From contig CP166133.1 of NCBI GenBank assembly GCA_041228285.1, positions 1,364,001 to 1,428,000 on the forward strand: a stretch of 64,000 nucleotides of DNA. Direction: 5' to 3'. Shown here piece by piece: positions 42,961 to 52,222 of this stretch. The notes beneath the pieces are model-generated. The model worked only from the letters and a program-made list of their open reading frames with translations, did no database searches and was not told where the DNA came from. This DNA is from Neisseriaceae bacterium CLB008. Its GTDB lineage: Bacteria > Pseudomonadota > Gammaproteobacteria > Burkholderiales > Neisseriaceae. Position 1 is the first letter of the stretch. Each line of letters opens with the position of its first letter. The position numbers and the translations under genes are program-made.

Positions 42961-43705
42961 CTACTGCTCCAAACAAGTGCAAAATATTGTGACGCTTAAT
43001 GTGTAGCTGATTCAAAATAAATGAAGAGATAAAGTCATTAGCTGGCCGATGGATGATCTCGGCAGGAGTGCCGTATTGAGCGATTTGGCCTTCATTTAAA
43101 ATTAAGATTTTGTCCGACAGCGTCATGGCTTCTTCGGGGTCGTGGGTCACGATTAAGGTGGTGAGCTTGAGGGTTTTGGCGATGGTTTTAATGCGCTCTT
43201 TAATAGATTCTTTAATGACGCCATCTAAAGCGCTTAAAGGCTCATCTAATAGCAAAACCTTAGGCTGCATGACCAAGGTACGGGCTAGGGCAACGCGTTG
43301 TTTCTGGCCACCAGACAGTAGGTCAATGTTTTTGTCTAAGTGGGGGGCCAAGCCTAATAACTCGATCAACTCATCAATGTGGGCTTGGTCTGGCTTGATT
43401 TTGAGGTTTCTTAAGCCGTATTCAATATTTTTGCGGGTGCTTAAATGGGGGAATAAAGCATAGTCTTGAAACACAATATTAAAGCCACGCTGGTTCATGG
43501 CCTTGTGGCTGACGTCTTCACCTTGGAAAACAATTTTACCGGCGTCACCCGTGACTAGGCCCAAGATCATGTTTAAAAGAGTGGTCTTGCCGCAGCCGGA
43601 AGGCCCTAAGATGGACACGATGGCCCCTGGCTCTACGTCAAAGCTAATGTTGGCGAGCACGGGGTGCAGGCCATAGCTTTTGCTGATGTTTTGTAAGGAC
43701 AGCAT
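42941..43705 (-). CDS. phnT: 2-aminoethylphosphonate ABC ATPase
   Basis: 254 residues. Walker A 'GPSGCGKTT', Q-loop 'VFQDYALFPHLS', signature 'LSGGQKQR', Walker B 'LLLDEPLSALD', switch 'VTHDPEEA'. Polyamine/phosphonate-type importer ATPase; length lacks the long TOBE tail of sugar importers. First gene of the phosphonate operon, whose promoter must lie in 43706-44000. Confidence 0.88.
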   Translation of the reverse strand: MLSLQNISKSYGLHPVLANISFDVEPGAIVSILGPSGCGKTTLLNMILGLVTGDAGKIVFQGEDVSHKAMNQRGFNIVFQDYALFPHLSTRKNIEYGLRNLKIKPDQAHIDELIELLGLAPHLDKNIDLLSGGQKQRVALARTLVMQPKVLLLDEPLSALDGVIKESIKERIKTIAKTLKLTTLIVTHDPEEAMTLSDKILILNEGQIAQYGTPAEIIHRPANDFISSFILNQLHIKRHNILHLFGAVDEPQTA

Positions 43706-44010
43706 GTCATTCGACTCCTGTGTGCGCTGACGTTAATTAAGAGGGGTTTCGGGACTAGATGCCCAGTACCTGAATCATTGCGAGTGAGTATAGAGAGGGA
43801 ATGTGACAGGGATGTGAACATAGCTTTAGTGAATATAGGGCTTCATTATTTTGTCATGGTTGGTGAAGGGGCTGAAAAGGATAGAGACTTAATGGACAGA
43901 AGGCGAAAGCATGATGTGACACTATGATGACGAAGTGAACACAGTGGACTCTACGGGAGGGATCATCACGTGTTCATTCATGAGAAGTCCCATTCATATA
44001 GACCCCAATT
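43706..44010. ncRNA. Possible small RNA region ahead of an orphan terminator
   Basis: No convincing ORF on either strand; the longest plus-strand reading near the terminator is 23 codons without a ribosome-binding site. A strong plus-strand terminator closes the region at 44011-44053, so some transcript probably ends there. The same stretch must also hold the minus-strand phnT promoter. I found no clear sigma70 promoter for a plus-strand RNA. Confidence 0.25.
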
Positions 44011-44053
44011 ACCACACTTATGGGCAGTTATGGCCCATAAGTGTGGTTTTTTT
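44011..44053 (+). terminator. Isolated strong Rho-independent terminator
   Basis: ACCACACTTATGGGC (44011-44025) pairs perfectly with 44033-44047 around a seven-base loop, then seven T. No plus-strand gene lies within 5 kb upstream; it either ends an unannotated RNA or insulates the autotransporter gene from antisense read-through of the phn region. Confidence 0.8.
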
Positions 44054-44210
44054 GTCATATATCTCAGCTGTTTAGGCTGTAAGTGTGGTGTATAGGGTCT
44101 AGACGGCCATGTCATGAGGCTTAAAAAGTGAAGATTACGCTGTGAAAATAGGGGTTTAAGCTGTTATTTTAGCTTTGGCATACTGAATGACATGACTTTT
44201 TGTCATATAT
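44049..44210 (+). repeat. 14-mer direct repeat TTTTTGTCATATAT
   Basis: Identical copies at 44049-44062 and 44197-44210, 148 bases apart, upstream of the autotransporter gene. The second copy is preceded by TGACA at 44189-44193, so it can form a short inverted repeat with TGTCA. May be regulator sites; the rest of 44054-44378 shows no gene. Confidence 0.4.
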
Positions 44211-44378
44211 GGTACTAGTATAAAACGGCATGATGGATCAACACTCTAAAGTATTGATGGCATGAGTTTATTTTTTGCTTGAGTTCTTTGTGACATGGTT
44301 TCTATTTTAGACACGACAGGGTTGTTTGCTCATCGGAGCAGAGATGTTTGGTGCTCCGTTTCATAAAGGAAGAACGCT

Positions 44379-45479
44379 ATGAATCAGATCGATAAAGCCA
44401 ATTGGCAGACGACAGAAGATGGCCGTATGCTGGCCCCTAAAACCGTCGCTCTAGCCGTGACCATGGCGCTAGCCAGCCCTGCCGTCTGGGCCGCTGAGCC
44501 ATTTGCACCTGAAATACCCGGTTATGCTCAAATGGCTAATGCCAATACGGAAATGATTTACACGAATATAGGGAGCCTGCATCAGCGCGTTGGGGAGAAT
44601 CAAGTCATGGCTTGGGATGACTGTAGCCAATGTCAAAATCAAGTAGATGCCCAAACCTGGGGACGACTCTACGGCAAGCGATTAAAGCAAACCGGTAAAG
44701 AACAGTTCGATAGCGACATCAGCATGTATGGCTTCCAGCTAGGACAAGACCTCAGCATCAACGTCGACGAAGCCACCGGTAGCCGCCGCCATACGGGCAT
44801 CATGGCATCTTATGGCTATGGCAAGACCAAGTTCTTTGACCAAAAGGGTGCCCATCACGAGGATGAGAAAACCGGTACGGCCAAAAGTCACCTTGGTTCA
44901 TTAGGCCTGTACTCAACCACTTATGCGAAAAACGGCACCTATTTAGATTTGGTCGGCCAAGTAAACTATGTTCGCAATAAGTATAAGCTGGAAGAAGGCG
45001 ATGGAAGCGTCAAGCAAAATGGCTACGGCGCGGCCTTGTCGGCTGAAATCGGTCGCCCATTCCAGTTGGGCGAATCGCGTTGGTTAGTCGAGCCTCAGGC
45101 ACAGTTAACCTACCAGTATCTACGATTAAAAGACCCGAAAGATGATGCTTTAGACGTTGATCAAAAGAACACCCACGCCGTGCGCGGGCGTTTAGGGGCG
45201 CGTTTGGCCTATAACGCACCAACCGAAGCGTTCCGCACCAAAACATTCTATACCTCGTTTAATGTGCTGCATGATTTCATCAAGCCCGCTAAGGTGAATT
45301 TAGAAGGCGTGGCGCTGCGTGAGCGCTACGGCAATACTTGGGGGGAAGTTGCGGTAGGGATGCAGCTGCCGATCGCGAAGTCGGCCTATCTATACGCGGA
45401 TGCCCGTTACGAGCATTCATTTGACGGCGCCAAGCGTGAAGGCTACGGCGGCACCCTCGGTTTGAAACACATGTGGTAA
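44379..45479 (+). CDS. Stand-alone autotransporter beta-barrel without passenger
   Basis: 366 residues. Extended signal peptide: a polar/charged start, then 'PKTVALAVTMALASPAVWA' cleaved before AEPF. About 55 residues later comes a typical autotransporter translocator: 'QTWGRLYGKRLKQTGKEQFDSDISMYGFQLGQDLSI' (~92-127), 'GIMASYGYGKTKFF', 'GSLGLYSTTYAKNGTYLDLVGQVNYVRNKY', 'GYGAALSAEIGRPF', 'LVEPQAQLTYQYL', 'GRLGARL', and a final strand ending in Trp. A normal passenger is missing; only a short linker with a CxxC pair (CSQC) precedes the barrel. A start codon is well supported by AAGGAAG, so this is not a truncated fragment by annotation. Confidence 0.8.
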   Translation: MNQIDKANWQTTEDGRMLAPKTVALAVTMALASPAVWAAEPFAPEIPGYAQMANANTEMIYTNIGSLHQRVGENQVMAWDDCSQCQNQVDAQTWGRLYGKRLKQTGKEQFDSDISMYGFQLGQDLSINVDEATGSRRHTGIMASYGYGKTKFFDQKGAHHEDEKTGTAKSHLGSLGLYSTTYAKNGTYLDLVGQVNYVRNKYKLEEGDGSVKQNGYGAALSAEIGRPFQLGESRWLVEPQAQLTYQYLRLKDPKDDALDVDQKNTHAVRGRLGARLAYNAPTEAFRTKTFYTSFNVLHDFIKPAKVNLEGVALRERYGNTWGEVAVGMQLPIAKSAYLYADARYEHSFDGAKREGYGGTLGLKHMW

Positions 45480-45520
45480 GGCGTTGTTTAACAAAGCCGT
45501 TAGAACGTAAAGGATAGATT

Positions 45521-46045
45521 ATGAATACCAAAACCATGGTGAAATTAAGCCTTTTGGGCAGTGCCTTACTGTTAAGTGCCTGCGGTAGCCTAAAGGATGT
45601 CAATAATAGCTGGTGTCCCACTCCTGCGGCGGCAGTACCCGTAGCGCAAAGTGAACGCATCAATGTTTCTGCCGACGCCTTGTTTAAGTTTGATCGCTCT
45701 GACCTCAACGACATGCTCCCAGAAGGGCGGCGCGTCTTGGATGAACTGGTGAGCCGAATCAACGAAGGTTATGTACAAATCGCCAGTATTGACCTTACGG
45801 GGCACACCGATCGGCTAGGCCCCACAACTTACAACCAAAAGCTTGGTTTGGCGCGGGCGCAAACCGTACATGACTACTTAAAGTCTAAAGGCATTAATGC
45901 AGCGATGACGGTAAACAGCGCGGGGGCAAACGAACCTGTGACAACCAACTGTGTGGGCAATAAGGCCACGGCCGAGCTTAAAGCGTGTTTACAGCCAGAT
46001 CGTCGCGTCACTTTGGACATCAAAGGGGTTAAAAAACTGCAATAG
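45521..46045 (+). CDS. OmpA-like peptidoglycan-binding lipoprotein
   Basis: 174 residues. Lipobox 'LLLSAC' with Cys21. C-terminal OmpA domain: 'INVSADALFKFDRSDLNDMLPEGRRVLDELVSRI' and 'IASIDLTGHTDRLGPTTYNQKLGLARAQTVHDYLKSKGI', including the Asp and Arg that bind diaminopimelate, and 'CLQPDRRVTLDIKGV'. It anchors the outer membrane to peptidoglycan. 41 bases behind the barrel gene, so the pair is likely co-expressed. Confidence 0.87.
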   Translation: MNTKTMVKLSLLGSALLLSACGSLKDVNNSWCPTPAAAVPVAQSERINVSADALFKFDRSDLNDMLPEGRRVLDELVSRINEGYVQIASIDLTGHTDRLGPTTYNQKLGLARAQTVHDYLKSKGINAAMTVNSAGANEPVTTNCVGNKATAELKACLQPDRRVTLDIKGVKKLQ

Positions 46046-46061
46046 GCTTTATGAAGACACC

Positions 46062-46089
46062 AACCGCCGCCCTCTGGGGCGGTTTTTTT
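46062..46089 (+). terminator. Terminator after the OmpA-like gene
   Basis: AACCGCC (46062-46068) with GGCGGTT (46078-46084) and a T run. The remaining 46090-46349 before the permease gene shows no gene and no promoter I would defend. Confidence 0.85.
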
Positions 46090-46349
46090 GTATCCAGCGC
46101 TGTGGGTATGGGGCTGTTGGGCATGATCAGGATTAGGCTATTTTGAATCAAAATGCTGCAACGGCACACAATGATGTAAGACAAATAAAGAAAATTGAGG
46201 CGATTGCTGGCGTAAGGAGCACTCAAGACGCATTAGATTTAAAAACGAAGCATTCTAGACGGCCATTTATTTTTGCTTTTTACCCCTAAGTGGCACTATG
46301 ATGGCCATTTTGTTGCGATTGTTGCAGCACACTCAAGAAGGAAGTCATC

Positions 46350-47819
46350 ATGCCAGAGGCAGTTGGCCTAGCACGTTCGCTGGGTTTAAAAGAAGCGATT
46401 ACCCTAACGGTGGGCACCGTGATTGGGGTGGGACTATTCACCGTTGGCTCCAGCGTGGTGGGTACATTAGGCAGCGCCACTTTTTATGCGACCTTGGTGG
46501 CGCTATTGGTGAGTATTTTTCCAGCCTTGATTTATGGTGAACTGGGTGCGGCCATGCCTTACGAAGGCGGTACCTATCAATATGCGACTCGTGGCATCAA
46601 CAATTTTTGGGGCATGCAGGCAGGCTGGAGTTTTGTGATCTCCTTGATCGCGGTGGCCAGTGCGGAAGCCTTAGCGTTTTCGTTTTATCTTAAAACCCTG
46701 TTTGAAGTCATTGGCCTGCCGTTGAATCTCGATGATCGCATCATCGCCGTTCTGGCGGTGTCGATTTTCATTGTCATCAACTGGCGTGGGGTGAAGCTGT
46801 CGGGCAAGCTGCAAAATGCGTTTATGTTTTTCTTCTGGGGCGTGGCCATCGTGTGGTTCATCAGCATGTGGTCTCACCTCGACTTTGCCAACTATCAAGC
46901 CGTGGTGCCTTTGGGCGCAGGCAATCTAGACGTTGCAACCTTTATCGCCGCCACGGGCTTGGTTTGGTGGTGTTTTGCCGGTTTCGAAACCTGCTGCTCT
47001 TTGGGCTCTGAAATCAAGCATCCTCAGGTCAACATTCCGCGCGCCTTATTATTAGCACCGTTTATTGTGTTCATTGTTACCGCCAGCTTTCAGTGGTTCT
47101 TAATCGGCATTGTGCCGCCAGAAAAATTAGCCATGCTGGTGGCGGCAGAAGCGCCTTACGCTGAAGCCATGAAGCAGGCTGGTATTTTAGGCTTTCCCTT
47201 GATCATGCTGTGCTTGGGCATCACCATTGGCGGTAACTTTTCAACCTTAAACCCAAGCGTGGCGGCGCCTGCACGTTATTTGTTCAGTATGGCTAAAGAC
47301 GGCGTCTTACCGGCGGCCTTGGGTAAGCTACACCCGCGCTTTAAAACCCCACACGTGGCGGTGGCGTTTATGGGCGTGGTGATTGTGGGCTTGATCAGCA
47401 CTAAATCCATTATTTACATTGCCTCACTCAGCCTGTTTGCCGATCTGTTTTACTACGTGATTGGCCTCGTGGCGTCGATTTTCTTGCGCTGGCGCTATCC
47501 GGACATGCCGCGTCCATTTAAAGCGCCGATGGCGATTTTCGGCGCCGTATTCAGCGTGCTGGTGTATTTGATTTTGATGTCGCAGTTAGATCGCGCGGCC
47601 TTCATCAGCGGCTTCTTGTGGTGTGTCTTAGGTGGCGTGATTTATTTTGCCCGCAGTCATAAGCGAACCAAATTTGGTAAGCCGGTGTTTGTGACGCCAG
47701 AGGCCATTTCACCAGAGGACAAGCGCCAACTAGACGCCGAGTTCAAAATATGGGCAAGCGTGGTGTTTGGCCTGTTTGCCGTGGTGGTGATAGGCTACCT
47801 TATCAGCGCCTATTATTAA
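46350..47819 (+). CDS. APC-family amino-acid permease
   Basis: 489 residues, twelve or more transmembrane helices. N-terminal 'LGLKEAITLTVGTVIGVGLFTVGSSVVG' is the helix-1 substrate motif of APC transporters; 'GELGAAMPYEGGTYQYATRGI' (helix 3 region) and 'WWCFAGFETCCSLGSEIKHPQVNIPRAL' (helix 6) agree. AAGGAAG precedes the ATG. Proton-driven uptake or exchange of an amino acid or amine; the substrate is not deducible. Single-gene unit with its own terminator. Confidence 0.85.
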   Translation: MPEAVGLARSLGLKEAITLTVGTVIGVGLFTVGSSVVGTLGSATFYATLVALLVSIFPALIYGELGAAMPYEGGTYQYATRGINNFWGMQAGWSFVISLIAVASAEALAFSFYLKTLFEVIGLPLNLDDRIIAVLAVSIFIVINWRGVKLSGKLQNAFMFFFWGVAIVWFISMWSHLDFANYQAVVPLGAGNLDVATFIAATGLVWWCFAGFETCCSLGSEIKHPQVNIPRALLLAPFIVFIVTASFQWFLIGIVPPEKLAMLVAAEAPYAEAMKQAGILGFPLIMLCLGITIGGNFSTLNPSVAAPARYLFSMAKDGVLPAALGKLHPRFKTPHVAVAFMGVVIVGLISTKSIIYIASLSLFADLFYYVIGLVASIFLRWRYPDMPRPFKAPMAIFGAVFSVLVYLILMSQLDRAAFISGFLWCVLGGVIYFARSHKRTKFGKPVFVTPEAISPEDKRQLDAEFKIWASVVFGLFAVVVIGYLISAYY

Positions 47820-47833
47820 TTGTTTTACGAGCC

Positions 47834-47858
47834 AACGGCCAGCTTTGCTGGCCGTTTT
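47834..47858 (+). terminator. Terminator after the permease gene
   Basis: AACGGCCAGC (47834-47843), loop TTT, GCTGGCCGTT (about 47846-47855), then T. Confidence 0.85.
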
Positions 47859-47954
47859 TGCCTCTACTGTGCGACATAAATGCGAGTATTGCTCAGTTGT
47901 CTTTTGTACTATAGTTAATCATTCTTAATATCTTTTGGTGCAGCGCTAAACCTT

Positions 47955-49730
47955 ATGACTTTATTTGAACTGTTTCGCAATCTACGCAGGTTTGTACGGC
48001 CTTACCGCTGGCTGGTCATGGCCACTTTAGTCTTGACGTTTATTGGTGCTGGAGCCGCTCAGGTGAATGCCTTAGTGCTGCGCTATGTGGTCGACACCAT
48101 CAGCACCATGGTGAATGAAGGGCAGGGCTTAGCCGAAGGTGGCCAGCTACTGTTGGTCATCAGCGCTATTTTATTGGGCAAAGAGTTAATCAGCGCCGTG
48201 GTGCAGTTTGGGCAAAAGTTCTACGGTGAACGGCTGCGTATTTTGGTGTCGCAAGATTTAGCCCAGGCCATTATTGTTAAAATCCTCACCTATAAGCTGT
48301 CATTCTTTGCCGATAATGACAATGAGGCGGGCCGATTACAAACCCGGATTGATGGCGGCATCGGTAGCCTGACGCGGCTGGTGCAAAACTTTTTCATCGA
48401 CATCTTGCCGCTGTTTGCTAACTCCTTAATGGCATTGGCGCTGATGTTTTATGCCAATGTTTACGTTGGCTTAGTCGGCCTGTGTATCATCCCGGTTTAT
48501 TTTTACATTTCCAAGCGCCAAGCCAGCAAGCTAAAAGGCTGGCGCCGCACCCTTAGGCGCGATCGAGAATCTAAAAGCCAAGGCATCATCAGCATCATTG
48601 ATTCGATCACCGTGATTAAGTCGTTTAACCGCGAGCAGCAAGAAGGCACCAAACAGCTGAATCTGCAAAAAGACTTAACCGACAACCAGCTGCAAACGCG
48701 ACGATTAAGCTTTCTTTTTGATGGTTTAAAGTCGTTTGTAGAACAGTTTGGCGTGGTGTTGGTGATTATTCTCACCGCTTATTTGGTACTCAAAGGCGAC
48801 ATGACCATTGGCGCCATCATGTTCCATATTTTATTGTTTAATAATGTCTCGGCGCCGATCCGCCAGCTACATCGTATTTACGATGAAATGAACGATGCCC
48901 TGATTTACTCGGAAAGCTATTTTAAAATTCTCAACGCCGAAGAAGAAACTGAGCAGACCGGTGATTATCAGGGCGAGACACCTAGGGGCGAGTTTGTCTT
49001 ACAAAACGTCGACTTCACCTACCCGAACGGCACGAAAGCCCTGCACAACGTCAATATGACCATCGCCAAAGGCAAAATCACCGCTTTAGTAGGCCTCTCT
49101 GGCGCCGGTAAAAGCACTTTGATCAGCCTGCTGGATAAGTTTTATCAGCCTGATTCGGGTTCCATTACGCTAGACGGCGTAGCATTAGAGGATTACGACA
49201 CCCGTTTTTTGCGTGATCACATTGGCTTGGTGCTGCAAAAAAACCATATTTTCAGCGGCAGCATTGAAGAGAATATTCGCTATGGCGACGCTGCCGCCAG
49301 CTTTGAGGACGTTGTTGCCGCGGCAAAAAAAGCCTATATCCACGATCAAATCATGGCCCTGCCTGATCAATACCAGTCGCGTGCGCTACAGCTTTCAGGC
49401 GGCCAGCAGCAGCGCATTGCCATTGCCCGGATGTTCATTAAAGATCCACCGATTATTTTCTTGGATGAACCGACCGCCAGCCTCGATGCGGTGGCTACCG
49501 AGCAAATCAAAAATAGTTTAGATGCGATCAAAAAAGACCGCACCGTGATCATGATTTCGCACAGTATTTCGCAAATCATTGATGCAGACTATATGTATGT
49601 TTTAGAGGATGGTCGCGTGGTGGAGTCGGGCACGCATGAATCTATCTACGCAGAAGGCGGTAGCTATACCAAGATTTTCGACGCCATGGCGCGTAGCCTA
49701 AATTTAGACAAAATCACCCAGAAAATGTAG
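47955..49730 (+). CDS. ABC exporter, membrane and ATPase domains fused
   Basis: 591 residues. Six-helix type I exporter domain (~15-320) and ATPase (~345-580): Walker A 'GLSGAGKST', Q-loop '[19 protein letters not shown]', signature 'LSGGQQQR', Walker B '[12 protein letters not shown]', switch 'ISHS'. It functions as a homodimer, or with an unknown partner. Resembles MsbA/multidrug half-transporters; lipid or drug substrate is not deducible. No adjacent accessory genes. Confidence 0.85.
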   Translation: MTLFELFRNLRRFVRPYRWLVMATLVLTFIGAGAAQVNALVLRYVVDTISTMVNEGQGLAEGGQLLLVISAILLGKELISAVVQFGQKFYGERLRILVSQDLAQAIIVKILTYKLSFFADNDNEAGRLQTRIDGGIGSLTRLVQNFFIDILPLFANSLMALALMFYANVYVGLVGLCIIPVYFYISKRQASKLKGWRRTLRRDRESKSQGIISIIDSITVIKSFNREQQEGTKQLNLQKDLTDNQLQTRRLSFLFDGLKSFVEQFGVVLVIILTAYLVLKGDMTIGAIMFHILLFNNVSAPIRQLHRIYDEMNDALIYSESYFKILNAEEETEQTGDYQGETPRGEFVLQNVDFTYPNGTKALHNVNMTIAKGKITALVGLSGAGKSTLISLLDKFYQPDSGSITLDGVALEDYDTRFLRDHIGLVLQKNHIFSGSIEENIRYGDAAASFEDVVAAAKKAYIHDQIMALPDQYQSRALQLSGGQQQRIAIARMFIKDPPIIFLDEPTASLDAVATEQIKNSLDAIKKDRTVIMISHSISQIIDADYMYVLEDGRVVESGTHESIYAEGGSYTKIFDAMARSLNLDKITQKM

Positions 49731-49733
49731 CTA

Positions 49734-49788
49734 TGCTCGGCCCTGCCTCAGTCTCAGGGTTGGCGCCGCGCCGCTGAAACCGAGCAGG
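49734..49788. terminator. Hairpin between convergent genes
   Basis: TGCTCGG pairs with CCGAGCA over the gap, with CCCTG/CAGGG inside one arm. No clear T run; may act as a bidirectional terminator between the ABC exporter and the CitE-like gene. Confidence 0.3.
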
Positions 49789-49790
49789 CG

Positions 49791-50621
49791 TTATTGATTA
49801 GCTTGGGCCAATAAGCGCCTAGCGCGAGCAATCACGGGTGCATCAATCATTTCACCATCGAGTTGAAAAGCCACTTGGCCGCGTTCATCGGCCGCGATCA
49901 CGACCGCCGAGGCCCAGGCCAAGAGTGCAGGGTCTGGCTGTAAATGGGCGTGTACTGAGGCAATTTGGCGTGGATGAATGCACAACATGCCGGCAAACCC
50001 CATTTGTTGCCAAAGCTCAACCCTATGGCTTAGGCCTGCCTCATCGTTAAAATCGGGATAAACCGTATCAATTGGCGCAGCGAGATCGTTAACCTGGGTG
50101 TGCAGCAGAAGCTGATAACGAATTTGATGCATGATGAAATCGCCACCTGGGGTGTCGGGCGTCACGCCCAGAGCGTGGGCCAGATCTAAAGCGCCAAAAC
50201 TGAGCCGACTTAGGCCTTGGGCTTGGGCAATTTGAGGCAGATTAATTAAGCCGCGAGGAGATTCGATGAGGGCGATGATGGGCTTGTTTGTCTTTTTGGC
50301 AACTGCCTCAACGTCAGCCATGCGCTCAGCCTTGGGTAATAAAACGCCGACAATGCCTTCACAGTGCTGACAGGCCAGCACATCATCTGCATGATAGGCG
50401 CTGTGTGCTGCATTCACGCGCACCCAAACCTTGATGGCCGGTTGGGTCGCCAAATAGGCTATAGTAGCCGCTCTGGCTTGGACTTTATCTGCATCAGCCA
50501 CCGCGTCTTCCCAATCCACCACCACCGCATCGGCGCCAGTATTGATGGCCTTTTCAATGCGCTCAAGGCGTGTAGCAGGCACAAACAAAAGGCTACGCAA
50601 GGGTAAAACGACAGCAGTCAT
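49791..50621 (-). CDS. CitE-like lyase (HpcH/HpaI aldolase family)
   Basis: 276 residues from ATG 50621, preceded by AGGAG; upstream in-frame starts lack a site. 'LRSLLFVPATRLERIEKAINTGADAVVVDWEDAVADADK' (~6-44), 'IKVWVRVNAAHS', 'IGVLLPKAERMADVEAV' and 'ALIESPRGLINLPQIA' fit the CitE/malyl-CoA lyase TIM barrel with Glu and Asp metal ligands. No citD/citF citrate lyase partners are nearby, so it is more likely a stand-alone (3S)-malyl- or citramalyl-CoA lyase type. Confidence 0.78.
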   Translation of the reverse strand: MTAVVLPLRSLLFVPATRLERIEKAINTGADAVVVDWEDAVADADKVQARAATIAYLATQPAIKVWVRVNAAHSAYHADDVLACQHCEGIVGVLLPKAERMADVEAVAKKTNKPIIALIESPRGLINLPQIAQAQGLSRLSFGALDLAHALGVTPDTPGGDFIMHQIRYQLLLHTQVNDLAAPIDTVYPDFNDEAGLSHRVELWQQMGFAGMLCIHPRQIASVHAHLQPDPALLAWASAVVIAADERGQVAFQLDGEMIDAPVIARARRLLAQANQ

Positions 50622-50998
50622 GTCAGTGCTCCTAATAAAGATGTTGAAACCGCCCATAAATGGGCCATAGTGTCTAGAACCGTTCTTGACCAATACCGCA
50701 GCGCTGCATGGGTTCAAGCACAGTATAAAGGATAAATCCAGATTCTTGAGCATATAAGACTATTAGCGGCCTAGAATAGCTTGGCCAAGGTGACACTAAT
50801 GGCGGTTATTGGGTGGCTAAGCGGCTTGGCCGTGTTTTGTCTTTGTCGTGTTAAATTGTTTTCGTTTTTAATAAGTATTTCAATTTAAACATATTAAATA
50901 AAATATAATGTTGACATTGTCATTAAAAAGGCCTCATGATTATTTATTTCGGGCACAGGCTCGCTCAGCACCTATAAATAATGACAAGGGGAGGTCAC
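50622..50998. other. Divergent intergenic region (377 bp)
   Basis: No gene. A plausible plus-strand promoter is TTGACA (50911-50916), 18-base spacer, CATGAT (50935-50940), which would serve the small glycine-zipper gene. The rest is AT-rich without a recognised element. Confidence 0.35.
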
Positions 50999-51187
50999 AT
51001 GGCGGTGAAACAAAGCAGTATGGTTGGGGCCGTTGTGGGCGGCATCGTGGGCGCGATATTAGGGGGCGTAATCGGTGGGGTCACGCAGGGGGATGAAGGG
51101 GCCATTTTAGGCGCGATATTAGGCATGGTAATAGGCGTTTTAGTGGGCATCGTCGTGGCGATGGCTGTAGTGGACGAGGCCGCTTAA
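50999..51187 (+). CDS. Small glycine-zipper membrane protein
   Basis: 62 residues from ATG 50999 with the very strong site AAGGGGAGG five bases upstream. After 'MAVKQSS' the chain is two glycine-zipper helices ('MVGAVVGGIVGAILGGVIGGV' and a second with repeated G-A-I-L-G spacing) split by 'TQGDEGA'. Such short proteins insert in membranes and oligomerise; roles range from envelope integrity to toxin-like effects. No cognate antitoxin is visible next to it. Function unknown. Confidence 0.6.
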   Translation: MAVKQSSMVGAVVGGIVGAILGGVIGGVTQGDEGAILGAILGMVIGVLVGIVVAMAVVDEAA

Positions 51188-51511
51188 CGGGTTTTTTTAA
51201 TCGCGAAGCTGCCTTAAAGAGTCGATCAAAAAGCGGTTGTGCCATTGCTTATTGTCGCGGGCTAAGTAGGCCGGCCACATCAAACACCCAGAGCAGTCAG
51301 CGTCCTAGAATTTTTTACCCTAAGTTAAAGGGGGCATTGGTCGCCACTCGGCTGTTGTTTTTGGCTCAGAGGGATGGATTTGCCGTCGTGGCCGTAAGGG
51401 CAATAGCCGATTAATGTTCAGGCATGCTGGCATTCATGGGGCGACAAGGCAGGTAAAATGGCTTAAAGTTCGAGGCTGAATGTATTTAAATCAAAGCGAG
51501 CATCCATCAGC
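51188..51511. other. Intergenic region without recognised features (324 bp)
   Basis: I see no ORF, strong hairpin or repeat here; it ends in the upstream region of the membrane-protein gene at 51512. Confidence 0.4.
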
Positions 51512-52171
51512 ATGAACCTTCAACGGCCTAGATGGCTTCAGTTTTGTCTTAGGTTAGGCCAATTAATGTGGCTTGCCCTAACCACGCTATGGCTTTTAGG
51601 CTTTATTGATTTTAGCTATCCCTTCATCGCCATAATCTTAGTGTGGGGCAGTACTGGACTGATTGGGCACCGCCTGTATCAGGCAATCAGAGCCATTGGC
51701 TCATCCTTGAGCCGTCAAATAATGCTTTGGGCAGGGGGTAGTCTCATTTTAGTCGTGTGTTTATGGCCCCTTATGATGTGGGTTTCGGGTCAATCGCCAC
51801 GATGGACGAACCGCTGGGTTTGGCCTACGACCCATGCGCAAGAGGGCAGTAGTGGGGTATTTTGTGCATTACAAAGTCCACTTGGCACCGGCACAGGGCG
51901 ACATCGCTTCATCGTGGGCCACACGTTAGGGCCGTTCGCTACATGGATTTGGCTAGAGCATGATTTATCATTTCGTTGGGTGGATCAGTCTATCGACCAG
52001 CCAACACAGCTGATTACTCGGCTAGGGCTTCATCAACGTCAGCTAGGCCCTTATTTTAACCAGGCACGCTGGCATAGGTTTGGTCTGTGGTTGGGCTTGC
52101 GAGACAGCGTACAAAGCATACGGTGTACCGTCGGGATCGAGGCAGATGCAGAAGGATCAGGCCCATCATGA
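51512..52171 (+). CDS. Membrane protein of unknown function
   Basis: 219 residues. Three hydrophobic segments: ~14-33 ('LGQLMWLALTTLWLLGFI'), ~36-55 and ~72-92 ('LWAGGSLILVVCLWPLMMWV'). They are followed by a soluble C-terminal ~125 residues rich in Trp, His and Arg ('GRHRFIVGHTLGPFATWIWLEHDLSFRWVDQ'). I do not recognise the family. The ribosome-binding site is poor, so the start is uncertain. Codon use is like the neighbours. Confidence 0.5.
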   Translation: MNLQRPRWLQFCLRLGQLMWLALTTLWLLGFIDFSYPFIAIILVWGSTGLIGHRLYQAIRAIGSSLSRQIMLWAGGSLILVVCLWPLMMWVSGQSPRWTNRWVWPTTHAQEGSSGVFCALQSPLGTGTGRHRFIVGHTLGPFATWIWLEHDLSFRWVDQSIDQPTQLITRLGLHQRQLGPYFNQARWHRFGLWLGLRDSVQSIRCTVGIEADAEGSGPS

Positions 52172-52202
52172 ATGTCGTCTACGGATAGGGATTTATTATT
52201 AT

Positions 52203-52222
52203 CGTTATAATTTAACATAACG
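52203..52222 (+). repeat. Palindromic element CGTTAT-N8-ATAACG, copy 1
   Basis: Twenty-base inverted repeat with six-base arms, about 145 bases before the fsr-like gene. The 12-mer TTATGTTAAATT (complement strand) recurs at 53905-53924, 57014-57028 and 57522-57536. Confidence 0.45.

Noticed and set aside
43857-43928. A 23-codon ORF (MVGEGAEKDRDLMDRR...) before the orphan terminator.
   Set aside because: No ribosome-binding site and no family features; the region is better described as non-coding.
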